DNA of 37,662 nt from Bacteroidota bacterium (GTDB lineage: Bacteria; Bacteroidota; Ignavibacteria; Kryptoniales; JAKASW01), in contig JAJYRM010000032.1 in the NCBI GenBank assembly GCA_021794075.1, forward strand, positions 1 through 37,662, read 5' to 3'. This document shows positions 8,386 to 17,156 of this stretch, one piece after another. Within the stretch, counting starts at the first letter, position 1. Each line of letters starts with the position of its first letter. The position numbers and the translations under genes are program-made. A model generated the notes under the pieces. That model was not told where the DNA came from, searched no databases, and was given only the letters and a program-made list of their open reading frames with translations.

Positions 8386-8769
8386 TTACTTGATCGCCCG
8401 TAAAGCTATTCTATTTCCTTCCGTGTCCTCGAAGACCGACATGTAGCCCATCTCGGGAGATATCTGAGTCCTGGCTATGACAACCCTGCCACCGCCATCT
8501 TCGACTCTATCAATGACATTCTGCAATTCCGGATTTGCATTCAGGTATACAAGCACACCGTCGTGGCTCGGCTTGTAAAAGCGATCATACTCGCACAAAG
8601 CCCCTCCGACCGTTCCCACCCTGACCGGGAAAATCGCCATCTTCAAACCGGTCCCAAGCGTTACCTGCTGCATCCTGATTTCAAAAATCATCTCATAGAA
8701 TTCTTTCGCCCTCGCCAGGTTATGCACCGGTATCTCGAACCAGTTCAATGCACCTTCCATTGACTTCAT
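8386..8769 (-). CDS. VOC-family (glyoxalase-like) protein
   Basis: This is a 127-residue protein with one vicinal-oxygen-chelate fold: NWFEIPVHNLARAKEFYEMIFEI at the N-terminus (the standard beta-alpha start), GTVGGALCEYD in the middle, and YMSVFEDTEGNRIAL at the C-terminus. VOC proteins act as metal-dependent lyases, dioxygenases or resistance proteins. The EDTEGNRIAL ending with the expected Glu supports a metal-binding fold, but the substrate is unknown. The start ATG 8767-8769 has an AGGAGGTG site; a longer frame to 8811 lies upstream of that site. It stands alone between the tRNA promoter and a gene-poor stretch. Confidence 0.85.
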   Translation of the reverse strand: MKSMEGALNWFEIPVHNLARAKEFYEMIFEIRMQQVTLGTGLKMAIFPVRVGTVGGALCEYDRFYKPSHDGVLVYLNANPELQNVIDRVEDGGGRVVIARTQISPEMGYMSVFEDTEGNRIALRAIK

Positions 8770-9108
8770 TGCCCACCTCCTGCGCTGTATAACTAATGCC
8801 CACTTTCCCAATTGCCCTGCTGCACATAAGTGTGTGGGAAATCAGTGAGTGACACGACGCACTCCCCTTGATCACGCACTCTATCGCAGCGTCAGAAAAC
8901 TACCCTGACACCATACAAAATGCAACTAATGGAGGCCCAATCGCCAGACTAATCCGGGCACCGCTTCGGCACGGTATAGCTGACACGTGTTACCAAACAA
9001 AAACCGTTCCCCAATTATGAAGGGCCTGCCTGTTGCATGAGCCACTTTCCCTTTCGACGCCAAAGCGGTTGCAATCTCGACAGGCCGGGAGCTAAGCTCG
9101 CACGAATT
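8770..9108. other. Gene-free stretch
   Basis: No credible coding region, RNA gene or strong hairpin was found. It separates the VOC gene from the DUF4097-like relic and may be decayed coding sequence. Confidence 0.4.
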
Positions 9109-9358
9109 TCAGCGAGCCGATCCCGACGGCAGGATATCGATACGTCCGCTGACTGTCCTCAGGCAGATCGGCGCATCGCCGTTACTAAGCATCCTTGTTA
9201 GACTTGCGCCCAAACGGACGAACGGATTGTGTTCAACTTCAAGTGACAATCTCATTCCTATCGCGAGCCAATACATTCACGTTGCCATTGACATTCCGAA
9301 GGCTTACGGTTCGGTTAGAGGTTAAAGGCCGCCGAAAGGAAGCCGAAAATTCCGGCAA
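9109..9358 (-). pseudogene. Frameshifted DUF4097-like remnant
   Basis: Two minus-strand frames meet here. The first, after a TGA at 9359-9361, reads RTVSLRNVNGNVNVLARD and stops at 9239-9241. The second, overlapping near 9240-9260, reads LEVEHNPFVRLGASL and continues to LRTVSGRIDILPSG, stopping at 9109-9111. The alternating S-G-x-I/V-x-V pattern is like the beta-helical repeats of the intact DUF4097-type gene immediately upstream. No start or signal peptide is present. I read it as a truncated, frameshifted paralogue or a former C-terminal extension. Confidence 0.5.
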
Positions 9359-9395
9359 TCATCGATTCGCCCCATCTTACTTCGCGCACTCCTTC

Positions 9396-10529
9396 CTAAT
9401 GTTCGATGGAGCTAAACTGCTTGATATAGATGTTCCCCGAGGTAGTATGCAGAAGGACTTCTTGACCGCCTCCGTTTATCGTGAACTCAGCCCGACGGGT
9501 CCCATAGCTTCCGGATGTAAAGGTCATCGGGAAGTCCGAGATAATTTTGTCGTCATCGCCACCTGAGATATCGGCTTTGATCGTCACCTTCGCGTCGGAG
9601 GGAAGGTATAGATAAACATCGCCGCCGCTCGACTCGATCCTGCTCGTCCCGTCACCCTTTGGGATCAGACCAACCTTGACAGTTCCGCCGGATGAGTAAA
9701 CATTGGCCGAGCCCACCGCCTGCATGACGTTCACATCGCCGCCGGAGGTGTTTGCACTGACTGTCCCGTCGCCGGACTTAAGAGCGATGTCGCCGCCGGA
9801 AGTGGAGAGTGTCACGTTACCGCCGACTTTACCTACCGAGACATTTCCGCTTGAAGTCGAGGCCGATAGGCTTCCGCCGACGTTGCCGATGCTCATGTCG
9901 CCGCCGGAGGTAGAGGCACGTAGACTGCCCCCCACGGAAGTTACCGCGATGTCGCCGCCAGAAGTGGAGACATCGACATTCTTGACGGCGTGACCGACCC
10001 GGATGTCCCCGCCAGAGGTGGTAAGCTTGGCATCGCCTTCAATATCGCGAAGCGTGATGTCGCCACCGGATGTCTGTCCGCTAACTTCGCCGCTTAAGCC
10101 GTCAAGCGTGAGATCTCCGCCGGAAGTGTGCATGGCCGCCCCACCTTGAAGAGGCCCTGTTATCCTGATATCGCCGCCGGAGGTTGCTAAAGCAACATTG
10201 AAATCCTTCGGCACGTAAAAGTCGAAACGCAGGTTACGCTCCGAAGAAAACCAGCCATGATGCGGATGGAAATCCACCTGCACCGTATTGCCATGAAGTT
10301 CGGCTTTGAGATAATCGGCTTCATCTCCAATGTTCTGGGCCGTCAACTGCACCTGCATCTTGTCCCACACTTTGACCGTAATGTCGCCTCCACTCACCGA
10401 GACAACAAGCTTTCCGCCGTTAGAAACGTTGAAGTCCTTCTGAACGTCTGCGGACGCGCGTTCTGTTCCGAAAGCCATGACGGCCATAAACAGGACCAAC
10501 GTTACCGACAATGAAATATTCTTTTTCAT
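9396..10529 (-). CDS. DUF4097-family repetitive beta-helix envelope protein
   Basis: This is a 377-residue exported protein. A signal peptide (about 1-27, ending FGTERASA) is followed by a repeating beta-solenoid. TSGGD-type motifs recur about every 18 residues, at positions near 116, 135, 153, 171, 189, 207, 225, 243 and 261, with variants at 279 and 300. Such DUF4097 proteins often lie beside ECF sigma/anti-sigma pairs and are predicted envelope or adhesin-like proteins of unknown function. ATG 10527-10529 has an AAAGGAG site and follows the anti-sigma gene by 2 bases, so it is the third gene of a sigma operon and possibly its target or a signal sensor. Confidence 0.85.
   Translation of the reverse strand: MKKNISLSVTLVLFMAVMAFGTERASADVQKDFNVSNGGKLVVSVSGGDITVKVWDKMQVQLTAQNIGDEADYLKAELHGNTVQVDFHPHHGWFSSERNLRFDFYVPKDFNVALATSGGDIRITGPLQGGAAMHTSGGDLTLDGLSGEVSGQTSGGDITLRDIEGDAKLTTSGGDIRVGHAVKNVDVSTSGGDIAVTSVGGSLRASTSGGDMSIGNVGGSLSASTSSGNVSVGKVGGNVTLSTSGGDIALKSGDGTVSANTSGGDVNVMQAVGSANVYSSGGTVKVGLIPKGDGTSRIESSGGDVYLYLPSDAKVTIKADISGGDDDKIISDFPMTFTSGSYGTRRAEFTINGGGQEVLLHTTSGNIYIKQFSSIEH
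9687..10184 (-). repeat. In-gene 54-bp-period repeat (TSGGD coils)
   Basis: Nine to ten degenerate copies of a unit of about 54 bases encode the 18-residue coils of the DUF4097 protein. The plus strand shows recurring GCCGCCGGA-type words. Copies are diverged, so this is an old internal amplification rather than a recent tandem expansion. Confidence 0.75.
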
Positions 10530-10531
10530 GA

Positions 10532-11515
10532 TTACAGCTCCTTTAATTCTTTGAGCATATCTTTTGCCTTAAGTCTAACATATCGGTTTTGATCCGAAGT
10601 GGATTTCTCCCTTAGAACATTGAGGACCTGAGGGTCTACTCGACTGTTGGCGGCCAACGAACCGCGCCTCAACTCTTTTCCCGCCAGGAAGTTGATGGCT
10701 GCCACGCGCATCCCCGGGTTTTTGTCATGCTGAAGGACATAGAGCATCGCTTCCTTGATATTATTATTAAACGGAAGTTTATCAAGCGAAACCAGCGCTT
10801 CCCTCCTGACGCCAGCATTGTCGTCACTCTTGACGGCCCTTATCAGTGCATCCTCTACCTCCCTGTCGGGTCTCCCCGAAGCATCGATCATTCCTATTGT
10901 TTTCAACCTGACGCCTGGATTATCCGAATTCACCAACGCGTACGCCAGTATCTTCTGAATATTCCTGTTATCAATAGAACCTTCCACCTCGTATGGCTTG
11001 ACGACGTTGAATGAGAACTTAAGATTGCCCGACGCGGTCTCACCTTCGAGGAAACGAACGTCCGTTATGGCGGCCGCGCCCGCTCCCTTCGCGGAAATCT
11101 CTGAGACAACATTGCGAACCGATTGCGCACCATACCTTCCGCCGAAGATCAGATAGCCCGAGATAACTCCCGCTGCAAGCGCCACCAATGCCACTCCGGC
11201 GACTTCATAAGCAGGCGTTAAGCTATTTATCCAGCGCTGCCGAGACTGTGAATCCGCATATCCGGCCCTTCCAGCTTTCTGATTTTTTTTCCGGGTCAAG
11301 AAGTTCCTTACCCGACTTCTTGCTTCCTGTATTAGCTGCTCGATATCCATTTCCGGTCGCGCATCCACTTTCGGAAGGAGTTCGTCCAGCTGCCGGGACA
11401 ATTTGGAGCATGACGGACACTGCTTGAGGTGATTTTCCAACGACGCTTCGTCGTCGCGCCCTATTTCGTCATAGCGGGAAAGGACAATGAGTTCTTCATA
11501 CCTTTTGTGTCTCAT
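10532..11515 (-). CDS. Zinc-finger anti-sigma factor with C-terminal HEAT repeats
   Basis: This protein of about 327 residues has an N-terminal zinc-finger anti-sigma domain (H29, C33, C36 in ENHLKQCPSC). A linker is followed by one membrane helix (about 104-124, VAGVALVALAAGVISGYLIF). The C-terminal extracytoplasmic part contains HEAT-like helical repeats from about residue 180 (NSDNPGVRLKTIGMI, SDDNAGVRREALVSL, DKNPGMRVAAINFL). ATG 11513-11515 has an AGGAG site; an ORF extended to 11545 would overlap the sigma gene. It begins 13 bases after the sigma gene, so it should bind and hold that factor at the membrane. HEAT repeats on the outer side suggest a protein-binding sensor. Confidence 0.88.
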   Translation of the reverse strand: MRHKRYEELIVLSRYDEIGRDDEASLENHLKQCPSCSKLSRQLDELLPKVDARPEMDIEQLIQEARSRVRNFLTRKKNQKAGRAGYADSQSRQRWINSLTPAYEVAGVALVALAAGVISGYLIFGGRYGAQSVRNVVSEISAKGAGAAAITDVRFLEGETASGNLKFSFNVVKPYEVEGSIDNRNIQKILAYALVNSDNPGVRLKTIGMIDASGRPDREVEDALIRAVKSDDNAGVRREALVSLDKLPFNNNIKEAMLYVLQHDKNPGMRVAAINFLAGKELRRGSLAANSRVDPQVLNVLREKSTSDQNRYVRLKAKDMLKELKEL

Positions 11516-11528
11516 AATCGATCTCCTC

Positions 11529-12164
11529 TTAAAGAACGGCTTCAAGTTCCTTCTGCAGCCTGCGAACGGCCTCGTAAAGATGCTTTTTCACCGTGCCTTC
11601 GGAACAATCAGCCAACGAGGCAATTTCTCTGAGCTTGTAGCCTTCATAGTGCTTCATTGTGAATACGAACCTCTGCATCGGAGAAAGCCCGCAGAGTGCC
11701 CGCTCGATTTGCCTGCCAAGTTCGGCCTTGAAAAACTCCCCCTCCGTTGTGTGCGATGAAGGAGGTTCATGCGAGTACGCGTCTTCCTGTGCATCGTCGC
11801 GCAGGCCCTCCCCCGCTAAAGAAACATTCAGGTGCCGCTTTTGGGCTGTCCTAAAGCGAATACAAACATTGGTCGCGATCCTGTAGAGCCAAGTCGAAAA
11901 CTCACTCCGCATTTCAAATTTCCCAATGGATCTATACGCCCGTATGAGTGTCTCCTGGTAAATGTCTTTTGCATCGTCTGAATTTCTGGCATAAGAAAAT
12001 GCAAGCGAGAGAATCCGCCGGTCGTATCTCTGGACCAGCTCTTCGAAAGCATTAACATCCCCGCCCTGCGCGCTTATTATCAGTTCTCTGTCAGTGACGA
12101 TGCTCGTTGCGGCCGAGATTTCCGGCAATTGTTCCTCTTTTTTTTCGTCTCTGGGCGTTTTCAT
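11529..12164 (-). CDS. RNA polymerase ECF sigma factor
   Basis: This 211-residue sigma-70-family factor has region 2 at about residues 45-115 (FEELVQRYDRRILSLAFSYARNSDDAKDIYQETLIRAYRSIGKF, then FSTWLYRIATNVCI) and region 4 at about 150-208 (LSPMQRFVFTMKHYEGYKLREIASLADCSEGTVKKHLYEAVRRL). It has an extra charged N-terminus of about 25 residues. ATG 12162-12164 follows an AGGAG site 9 bases upstream. It leads an operon with a zinc-finger anti-sigma factor and a DUF4097 protein, so it probably controls an envelope response; its target promoter cannot be deduced here. Confidence 0.93.
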   Translation of the reverse strand: MKTPRDEKKEEQLPEISAATSIVTDRELIISAQGGDVNAFEELVQRYDRRILSLAFSYARNSDDAKDIYQETLIRAYRSIGKFEMRSEFSTWLYRIATNVCIRFRTAQKRHLNVSLAGEGLRDDAQEDAYSHEPPSSHTTEGEFFKAELGRQIERALCGLSPMQRFVFTMKHYEGYKLREIASLADCSEGTVKKHLYEAVRRLQKELEAVL

Positions 12165-12308
12165 TGGTTTGGACTCCTAATGCCATGAAAAAGTTGGGGG
12201 CACAGGTCCAGATTGTTTCAGGAATCGCGTGCTTTTGGAATTGACTACGCCGGGGAGGAATTGGGGGGTACAGACAAGGGCAATCCGGAGAGGATATGCC
12301 AGGCCGGA

Positions 12309-12956
12309 TTACAGGTGCACGAGGACTCTTAAAGAAGTGCCCAGAAAATAAAGCGATAGGAGAATCAGCACAACCCCCAGCGCATAGTTGACCTTCTTCA
12401 TCATTTCATTCGAAATGAATCTCTTTGCCCAGTGGAGGGTATTCGCGAGTGTGATGAGGTAAGATGCAAGCCCGATAGTTCCGGCAGCCAGGAACAGAAG
12501 CGAAATATGAGTGTCAAAGTCCGTGACAAGGCCGAGGTCCTTGATTATTCTCACGCCGATCAGCCACCAAACGATCATCATCGGGTTCGTCACCGCCAAC
12601 GAAAAACCGGTGACGTATGAAAGCCTCTTGCTCTTCAAGGTAGGGTGAGTCAACTCGAGCATATTCGCCTTCTTGCCGTCGCGGAATGTGAAGAAAGCAA
12701 GGAGCCAGAGTATGACGGTAGCAACAATTCCAAAAATTGCGACTACAGTCGGGCTCTTCAGAAATGGCGCGACACCAAAGAGCGCTACACTGCCGTACAT
12801 GAAATCCGAGCTCACAGATCCGAGCGCGACCATGTAAGCGGCGCGCAAATGGCTGTTCAGAGATCGCTTGGCAATTTCAATCTGTGTAGCGCCGATGGGA
12901 ATCGCTGTAAGAAAACCCATGACATACGTGATAAGCAGGAACAAAACTGTATCCAT
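12309..12956 (-). CDS. LysE-family transporter
   Basis: This 215-residue membrane protein has about six hydrophobic helices. It has the family-typical N-terminus MDTVLFLLITYVMGFLTAIPIGATQIEIA (compare the G-x-x-P-G-P loop of LysE/RhtB proteins, here AIPIG) and FSLAVTNPMMIVWWLIGV in the middle. LysE/RhtB proteins export amino acids or related small molecules; the substrate is unknown. ATG 12954-12956 follows AAAGGTG. It lies 35 bases downstream of the GT9 gene on the same strand, probably co-transcribed. Confidence 0.85.
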   Translation of the reverse strand: MDTVLFLLITYVMGFLTAIPIGATQIEIAKRSLNSHLRAAYMVALGSVSSDFMYGSVALFGVAPFLKSPTVVAIFGIVATVILWLLAFFTFRDGKKANMLELTHPTLKSKRLSYVTGFSLAVTNPMMIVWWLIGVRIIKDLGLVTDFDTHISLLFLAAGTIGLASYLITLANTLHWAKRFISNEMMKKVNYALGVVLILLSLYFLGTSLRVLVHL

Positions 12957-12991
12957 CGCACCTTTTTGATTGTTTAAATCAATATAGGCCT

Positions 12992-14320
12992 TTACTTGAC
13001 AAGAATCCGCATCCGCGCGTTGCTGATGATCTTGCCTGCGGACTCTAAATGCCTTAAAGCTTCAAGAGCGACGTCAGACGGGTCGAGGTTGCGGAAGCAG
13101 CGAACTTCCTTACATGTCTTAGCCATCTTGTTGATGCAGGTAATATTCCTGCACTGACTCTTCGCGACGAAGGACCTCGACGGCGCGTCCTGGTTGGCGG
13201 CGAAGAAGCCTGGGGCCGACGAATCATACCCGTAGATATGAAACGGCGTGCCTCCGAATACAGACAACACAGCAGTTTTGTTCCTAAGACTCTTTCCGGT
13301 TCGTCTTGAGTACTTGCGGGCGGCAGCAAGATGAAGCGGGCCGGTATCGCCGCTTATAAAAACGTCGGACAAATCCACGAGAGCAGTATAGACATCAAGT
13401 GGGGTCGATGGTGGGATTACGGTAATCTTCTTCCGGTGTTCAGGCGAAAGTGAAAAGAGGAGCTCATGTTCTATGAGCTTCTCGACATGACCGGCGCCAA
13501 GCAAAATCGAGCAGTTCATCCCGGAGAGCTTCCTCAGGACGCTGAGCTGGAAATCGAAAGGCATCCTTGTAAATTTTGCCGAGGCATCCGGATTGAATAA
13601 TACGATCGGGTTGTCGGTCGAGATGTCATTACTCTCGAGGAAATTCCTCGCAGCGTCGATAGCTTCGTCGGACAGGTACAAATCAGCGCCCTTAAACTCT
13701 GCGGAAGTTCCTTCCTTGAGTCGGTCGCGGAATACATCCCGGATAAAATCGTAAGACCTGTAAACGACGTTATTGATTACTTCTCCCCGCTTCCCTTCAT
13801 TCCTGACAAGTTCCGCGGCCATCATGGCATAGTTTACTACGTTCTTCTTCCCGAAGATCCTGTCATCCAACATCGGGCTGAAGTTGATTACTAGATCATA
13901 TTCATAAGACTCAGCGATCTCTGCAAGTCTCTCGATGTCGCTATCCTTCGGATAGGGTGCGCCCTCGTAAACCGGGTAGAGATTTGAAATCTTTGGATTG
14001 CCTTCGATAAGGTCTTTGGCTGATTTTTTTATTACACAGTCCAACCGTGCGTCAGGGAGAATCTCTCTCAGCGCAGTGATGGCGCCCTGCGCAATGATAG
14101 CATCACCGATATTAATGTCGGAGGCGACGAGCACAGCTTCAATTTTCTTCGCCCTTCCGAACTGCTTTCTCGCCTGCTTTTCGACAGCCTTATAGACCAG
14201 GATATTACCGAGAAGATTCCTGACCGTAACGTCAAGAATCCGTCCGCCACGTTGCGGGAAGACATCGGTTACAAGACTTGTGAACTGAAAAAACTTCTTA
14301 AACTGTGTCTCCTTGTCCAT
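12992..14320 (-). CDS. Glycosyltransferase family 9 (heptosyltransferase-like)
   Basis: This 442-residue GT-B-fold enzyme resembles ADP-heptose:LPS heptosyltransferases. The N-terminal domain has VLVASDINIGDAIIAQGAITALREILPDA. The C-terminal donor site has the hallmark FISGDTGPLHLAAA near residue 325, preceded by ILLGAGHVE. It is about 90 residues longer than a typical heptosyltransferase: it has an N-terminal extension of ~60 residues and a C-terminal cysteine cluster (C-x4-C, then C-x4-C around SQCRNITC and KTCKEVRC). It probably adds a sugar to LPS or another glycan; the donor is not certain. Confidence 0.85.
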   Translation of the reverse strand: MDKETQFKKFFQFTSLVTDVFPQRGGRILDVTVRNLLGNILVYKAVEKQARKQFGRAKKIEAVLVASDINIGDAIIAQGAITALREILPDARLDCVIKKSAKDLIEGNPKISNLYPVYEGAPYPKDSDIERLAEIAESYEYDLVINFSPMLDDRIFGKKNVVNYAMMAAELVRNEGKRGEVINNVVYRSYDFIRDVFRDRLKEGTSAEFKGADLYLSDEAIDAARNFLESNDISTDNPIVLFNPDASAKFTRMPFDFQLSVLRKLSGMNCSILLGAGHVEKLIEHELLFSLSPEHRKKITVIPPSTPLDVYTALVDLSDVFISGDTGPLHLAAARKYSRRTGKSLRNKTAVLSVFGGTPFHIYGYDSSAPGFFAANQDAPSRSFVAKSQCRNITCINKMAKTCKEVRCFRNLDPSDVALEALRHLESAGKIISNARMRILVK

Positions 14321-14519
14321 CTAGATCGGTTCCTTCTGCTGCCCCCCGGACAAGTGTGCGAAACCCGCGATATTGTTCAAATGAATCTCCTCTCTTTTCT
14401 TGAAGACTGCCCGGTAATCTACTGATTCGACAAGAATAGCTCTAGAGAAGTCGGAAACATTCGCCGTATTCAATATAATGGTTCAAAATGAAATTAGAAT
14501 GATTATTTAATTAGAAGCT

Positions 14520-16268
14520 CTAAATTCCGTGGAATTTCACGCATAATTGGGTTATGTCGTCGCTTTGAGGCGCCTGTCCAACGAACAACGCGACATCTTT
14601 CCTGACAGTTTCCAGAATTTCATCCGGGTCTAGGCCTGCATTTAACCTTAATAGATCCTCGATCCGTTCCTCTGAAAACTGGTCGCCATTTTCGTTTAGG
14701 GCCTCATTGACACCATCGGTAAACATGTATAAGATGTTTTCGGGCGCGATTTCTTCGGTTCCAACTTCATAACTGACGTTTGGGACCACGCCAAGCATCA
14801 AACCGCCGGCCTCGAGCCTTAGGACACTCCCATTCTCCTTCAGCAGAAACGGATAGTTATGTCCGGCATTTATGTAAGTAAGCCGCCTCTCGACGGAATC
14901 ATAGACAGCGATGAAGAACGTTATAAACCTGTCAAAATCGGTGTTCTCGTAGACTATATTGTTTAAACGTCCGACGATTTGATTGAGTTTCAGCTCGGTT
15001 GCCATGAGCGCCCTGAAAGCCGACTGAAGATTTGCCATCAAAAGGGCGGCAGGAAAACCTTTCCCCGATACATCGGCGATCGCCACACAGATCAATCTAT
15101 CACTCAGCTTCATCACATCGAAATAGTCGCCTCCTACCTGCTTGGTTGGGATATGGAACGTTCCGACGGTGCAGCCGGCAAACCTGGGATTCTCTCTCGG
15201 GAGAAGTTTCTCCTGAATAGAATGAGCAAGATTGAGTTCTTCCTCGAGGCGTTGCTTGGCAAGCGACTCCTCGAAAAGTCTTGCGTTATCTATAGCCATT
15301 GCCGCAAGATTGCAGAGCGACGAGATGAAGCTCATCTCGGCGTCGGTGTATTTCGCGTGCGACAGCCTCTCACCCAGCACGAGAATCCCATCCGTTTTTC
15401 CCTGAAGTTTGAACGGGATGACGACCTCGGCTCCGAGCTCAATCAGCCTGGCTGCCGACGCGTTCTTCCCCACCAATTCTACCAGTCTCACCGGCGCCTC
15501 GTGGGAGCACATCGTGCTTAGGTCAGCTTCTTCGAGACCGGGGATCTTGTTGACGACTATTCTCCCTTTCGAATTTTGGACCAAACAGATTGCGTATTTC
15601 CTGGCGCCGGTCTGACCCATGACCGCGAACTCGAGAGTTCTTATCGCCCTCACTTCGTCGGTAAGCAGATTGAATTCCTTGCTCAGCTCGAACAGAGTTT
15701 GGAGTTCCTGGACGCGCCTTTGAAGCTCGGAGTTAGACTCCTTGTACTGCTGAAACACAATTGCGTTCTCGATAGCAGCCGCGGCGATGTTGCAGAGGGT
15801 CGAAACGAACTCTATCTCGCTCGAGAGAAGTTCGGTCCCTACGAGTTTCTTGCCAATGAAGAGATAACCTAAGAGTCGGTGAGACGTGCGGATAGCAAAG
15901 AGTCTCACCGCACCGGCGACGGCAAGGTCTCCACCGGCGCCGTTCCGCATCTCCGAAACCGCGACCGATCCTTCCATGTCGAGAGTGAACAGTCTTGAAA
16001 TCGTTTCATCTTCCAGGACAATCCCTTTGCCGATCCTTAGGAACTCTTCCTTACCGGAAGAAACGTCCGGAAGGCGAACTACGGCAGCGGTCTTGGAAAC
16101 AGCCAGCTTCCCCATTGAGGCCAGCATGATATGATTGATGATGAACTTATAGTCGAGAGATGAATTTAGAATCTTCGCGGTTTCGATTAGCGACGTGAGT
16201 TCGACTATTCTGTCGCTGCCGCTTTTTTTCGGCCGCCGTCCGGCGGGCGATTTAAGACTTTTGCTCAT
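14520..16268 (-). CDS. Cytoplasmic GAF-GAF-PP2C phosphatase (RsbU/SpoIIE type)
   Basis: This 582-residue protein dephosphorylates Ser/Thr on STAS-domain antagonist proteins. Two GAF-like sensor domains (about 25-165 and 195-335) are each followed by helical linkers (REL/EEEL coiled-coil segments). The C-terminal PP2C SpoIIE domain (about 350-580) keeps the metal-site motifs GGDYFDV, VSGKGFPAAL, MFTDGV and SDDITQL. No membrane helix is seen, unlike its paralogue at 17157. It overlaps the HATPase gene by 17 bases, so the two are translationally linked. Confidence 0.92.
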   Translation of the reverse strand: MSKSLKSPAGRRPKKSGSDRIVELTSLIETAKILNSSLDYKFIINHIMLASMGKLAVSKTAAVVRLPDVSSGKEEFLRIGKGIVLEDETISRLFTLDMEGSVAVSEMRNGAGGDLAVAGAVRLFAIRTSHRLLGYLFIGKKLVGTELLSSEIEFVSTLCNIAAAAIENAIVFQQYKESNSELQRRVQELQTLFELSKEFNLLTDEVRAIRTLEFAVMGQTGARKYAICLVQNSKGRIVVNKIPGLEEADLSTMCSHEAPVRLVELVGKNASAARLIELGAEVVIPFKLQGKTDGILVLGERLSHAKYTDAEMSFISSLCNLAAMAIDNARLFEESLAKQRLEEELNLAHSIQEKLLPRENPRFAGCTVGTFHIPTKQVGGDYFDVMKLSDRLICVAIADVSGKGFPAALLMANLQSAFRALMATELKLNQIVGRLNNIVYENTDFDRFITFFIAVYDSVERRLTYINAGHNYPFLLKENGSVLRLEAGGLMLGVVPNVSYEVGTEEIAPENILYMFTDGVNEALNENGDQFSEERIEDLLRLNAGLDPDEILETVRKDVALFVGQAPQSDDITQLCVKFHGI

Positions 16269-16695
16269 TTCTCAGGTACCGGACAAGCCTCACCTCGTTG
16301 GAAGTGTCCCTGTCCTGATATTCGACTGTGTCCATGAGCTTCTTCATCAGGAAGATGCCGAGGCCGCCCGCCTTATGCTTCCTGTATTTGTCCCGGATAT
16401 TGGGGACGGGGACTTCATCCGGTTTGAAGCTCGCGCCCCAATCGCGGACGACTATCTGAAATTCCCTGCCTGTGGCAAGCACCCTGACTTCAAACTCAGC
16501 GTCGGGTTTCCCTTTGTAAGCATGCTTGATCACGTTGGTGCACGCCTCATCGACCGCGAGCGTGATCTCCGAGACCTCTTTATCGCCGAAGCCGAACCGC
16601 GCGGCCAGTTCATCGACAAATTCCCGCACTTCGGCAAGGGCATTTGTGGTGCTCTTAAAAACTCTCTTGGCTTCTATTTTTTCGGAACTTTTCAC
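16252..16695 (-). CDS. RsbW/SpoIIAB-type ATP-binding anti-sigma (serine kinase) protein
   Basis: This 147-residue GHKL/HATPase_c protein has the N box VDEACTNVIKHAY at about 68-80, the VRDWG G1-like box at about 100, and the GGLGIFLMKKLMD G2/lid segment at about 124-136. In partner switching this type of kinase binds a sigma factor or other target and phosphorylates the STAS antagonist. It lies between the STAS gene and the PP2C gene. No general-stress sigma factor gene is present here, so its target is unknown. Confidence 0.9.
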   Translation of the reverse strand: MKSSEKIEAKRVFKSTTNALAEVREFVDELAARFGFGDKEVSEITLAVDEACTNVIKHAYKGKPDAEFEVRVLATGREFQIVVRDWGASFKPDEVPVPNIRDKYRKHKAGGLGIFLMKKLMDTVEYQDRDTSNEVRLVRYLRNEQKS

Positions 16696-16724
16696 CTTCG
16701 TTCGCTGCGCTTGTGACGAAACGG

Positions 16725-17075
16725 TTAGCGGCTGTTGAACTTCTTCAGTGCTTCTTCCTGGTCTTTATATATCTCATATAGATATGGAAAGCCGAGAAGA
16801 TCGAAGACGTTGAAGACTTTTTGCTGCATATTGGCGAGCTTAATGTCGCCGTGATTGTTTCGCACCTCGTCGATATAGGCCATGAAGACGCCGAGACCGG
16901 CGCTCGATATATAATTCAAAGCGTCGAAGTTGACCACGATATTGTATTTGCCTTTGGACATGAGTTCAGAAAATGTCTTTTCAAGATCGGGCGCGGTATG
17001 GGCGTCAAGGAAGCCTTGGAGCTCCATGACAACCGCGTTGCCCGATTCTCGAGTCAGCACCTTAAACTCATTCAT
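16725..17075 (-). CDS. STAS-domain anti-sigma factor antagonist
   Basis: This 116-residue single STAS domain protein has VVMELQGFLDAHTAPDLEKTF, then the VVNFDALNYISSAGLGVFMAY core whose Ser in ISSAGL is the usual phosphorylation site. It is the substrate of the adjacent HATPase kinase and of the PP2C phosphatases. ATG 17073-17075 is preceded by a GGAGG site with ideal spacing; a longer frame to 17132 includes sequence upstream of that site. It is 29 bases upstream of the kinase gene. Confidence 0.92.
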   Translation of the reverse strand: MNEFKVLTRESGNAVVMELQGFLDAHTAPDLEKTFSELMSKGKYNIVVNFDALNYISSAGLGVFMAYIDEVRNNHGDIKLANMQQKVFNVFDLLGFPYLYEIYKDQEEALKKFNSR

Positions 17076-17156
17076 TACTTCCTCCACCTTTGCTAGAATT
17101 TTCCCGTCCGTCGGCATCCCGGCTGAAAACAAGGTCCAATCGAACGCAACTCAAAA

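Noticed and set aside
9195-9566. Plus-strand 123-codon frame
   Set aside because: It overlaps the 3' end of the DUF4097 gene and the minus-strand relic, with no ribosome site or recognisable domain.
12282-12310. 7-bp hairpin (AATCCGG / CCGGATT) at the end of the LysE gene
   Set aside because: It overlaps the stop codon region, has a long loop and no T tract, so evidence for a terminator is too weak.
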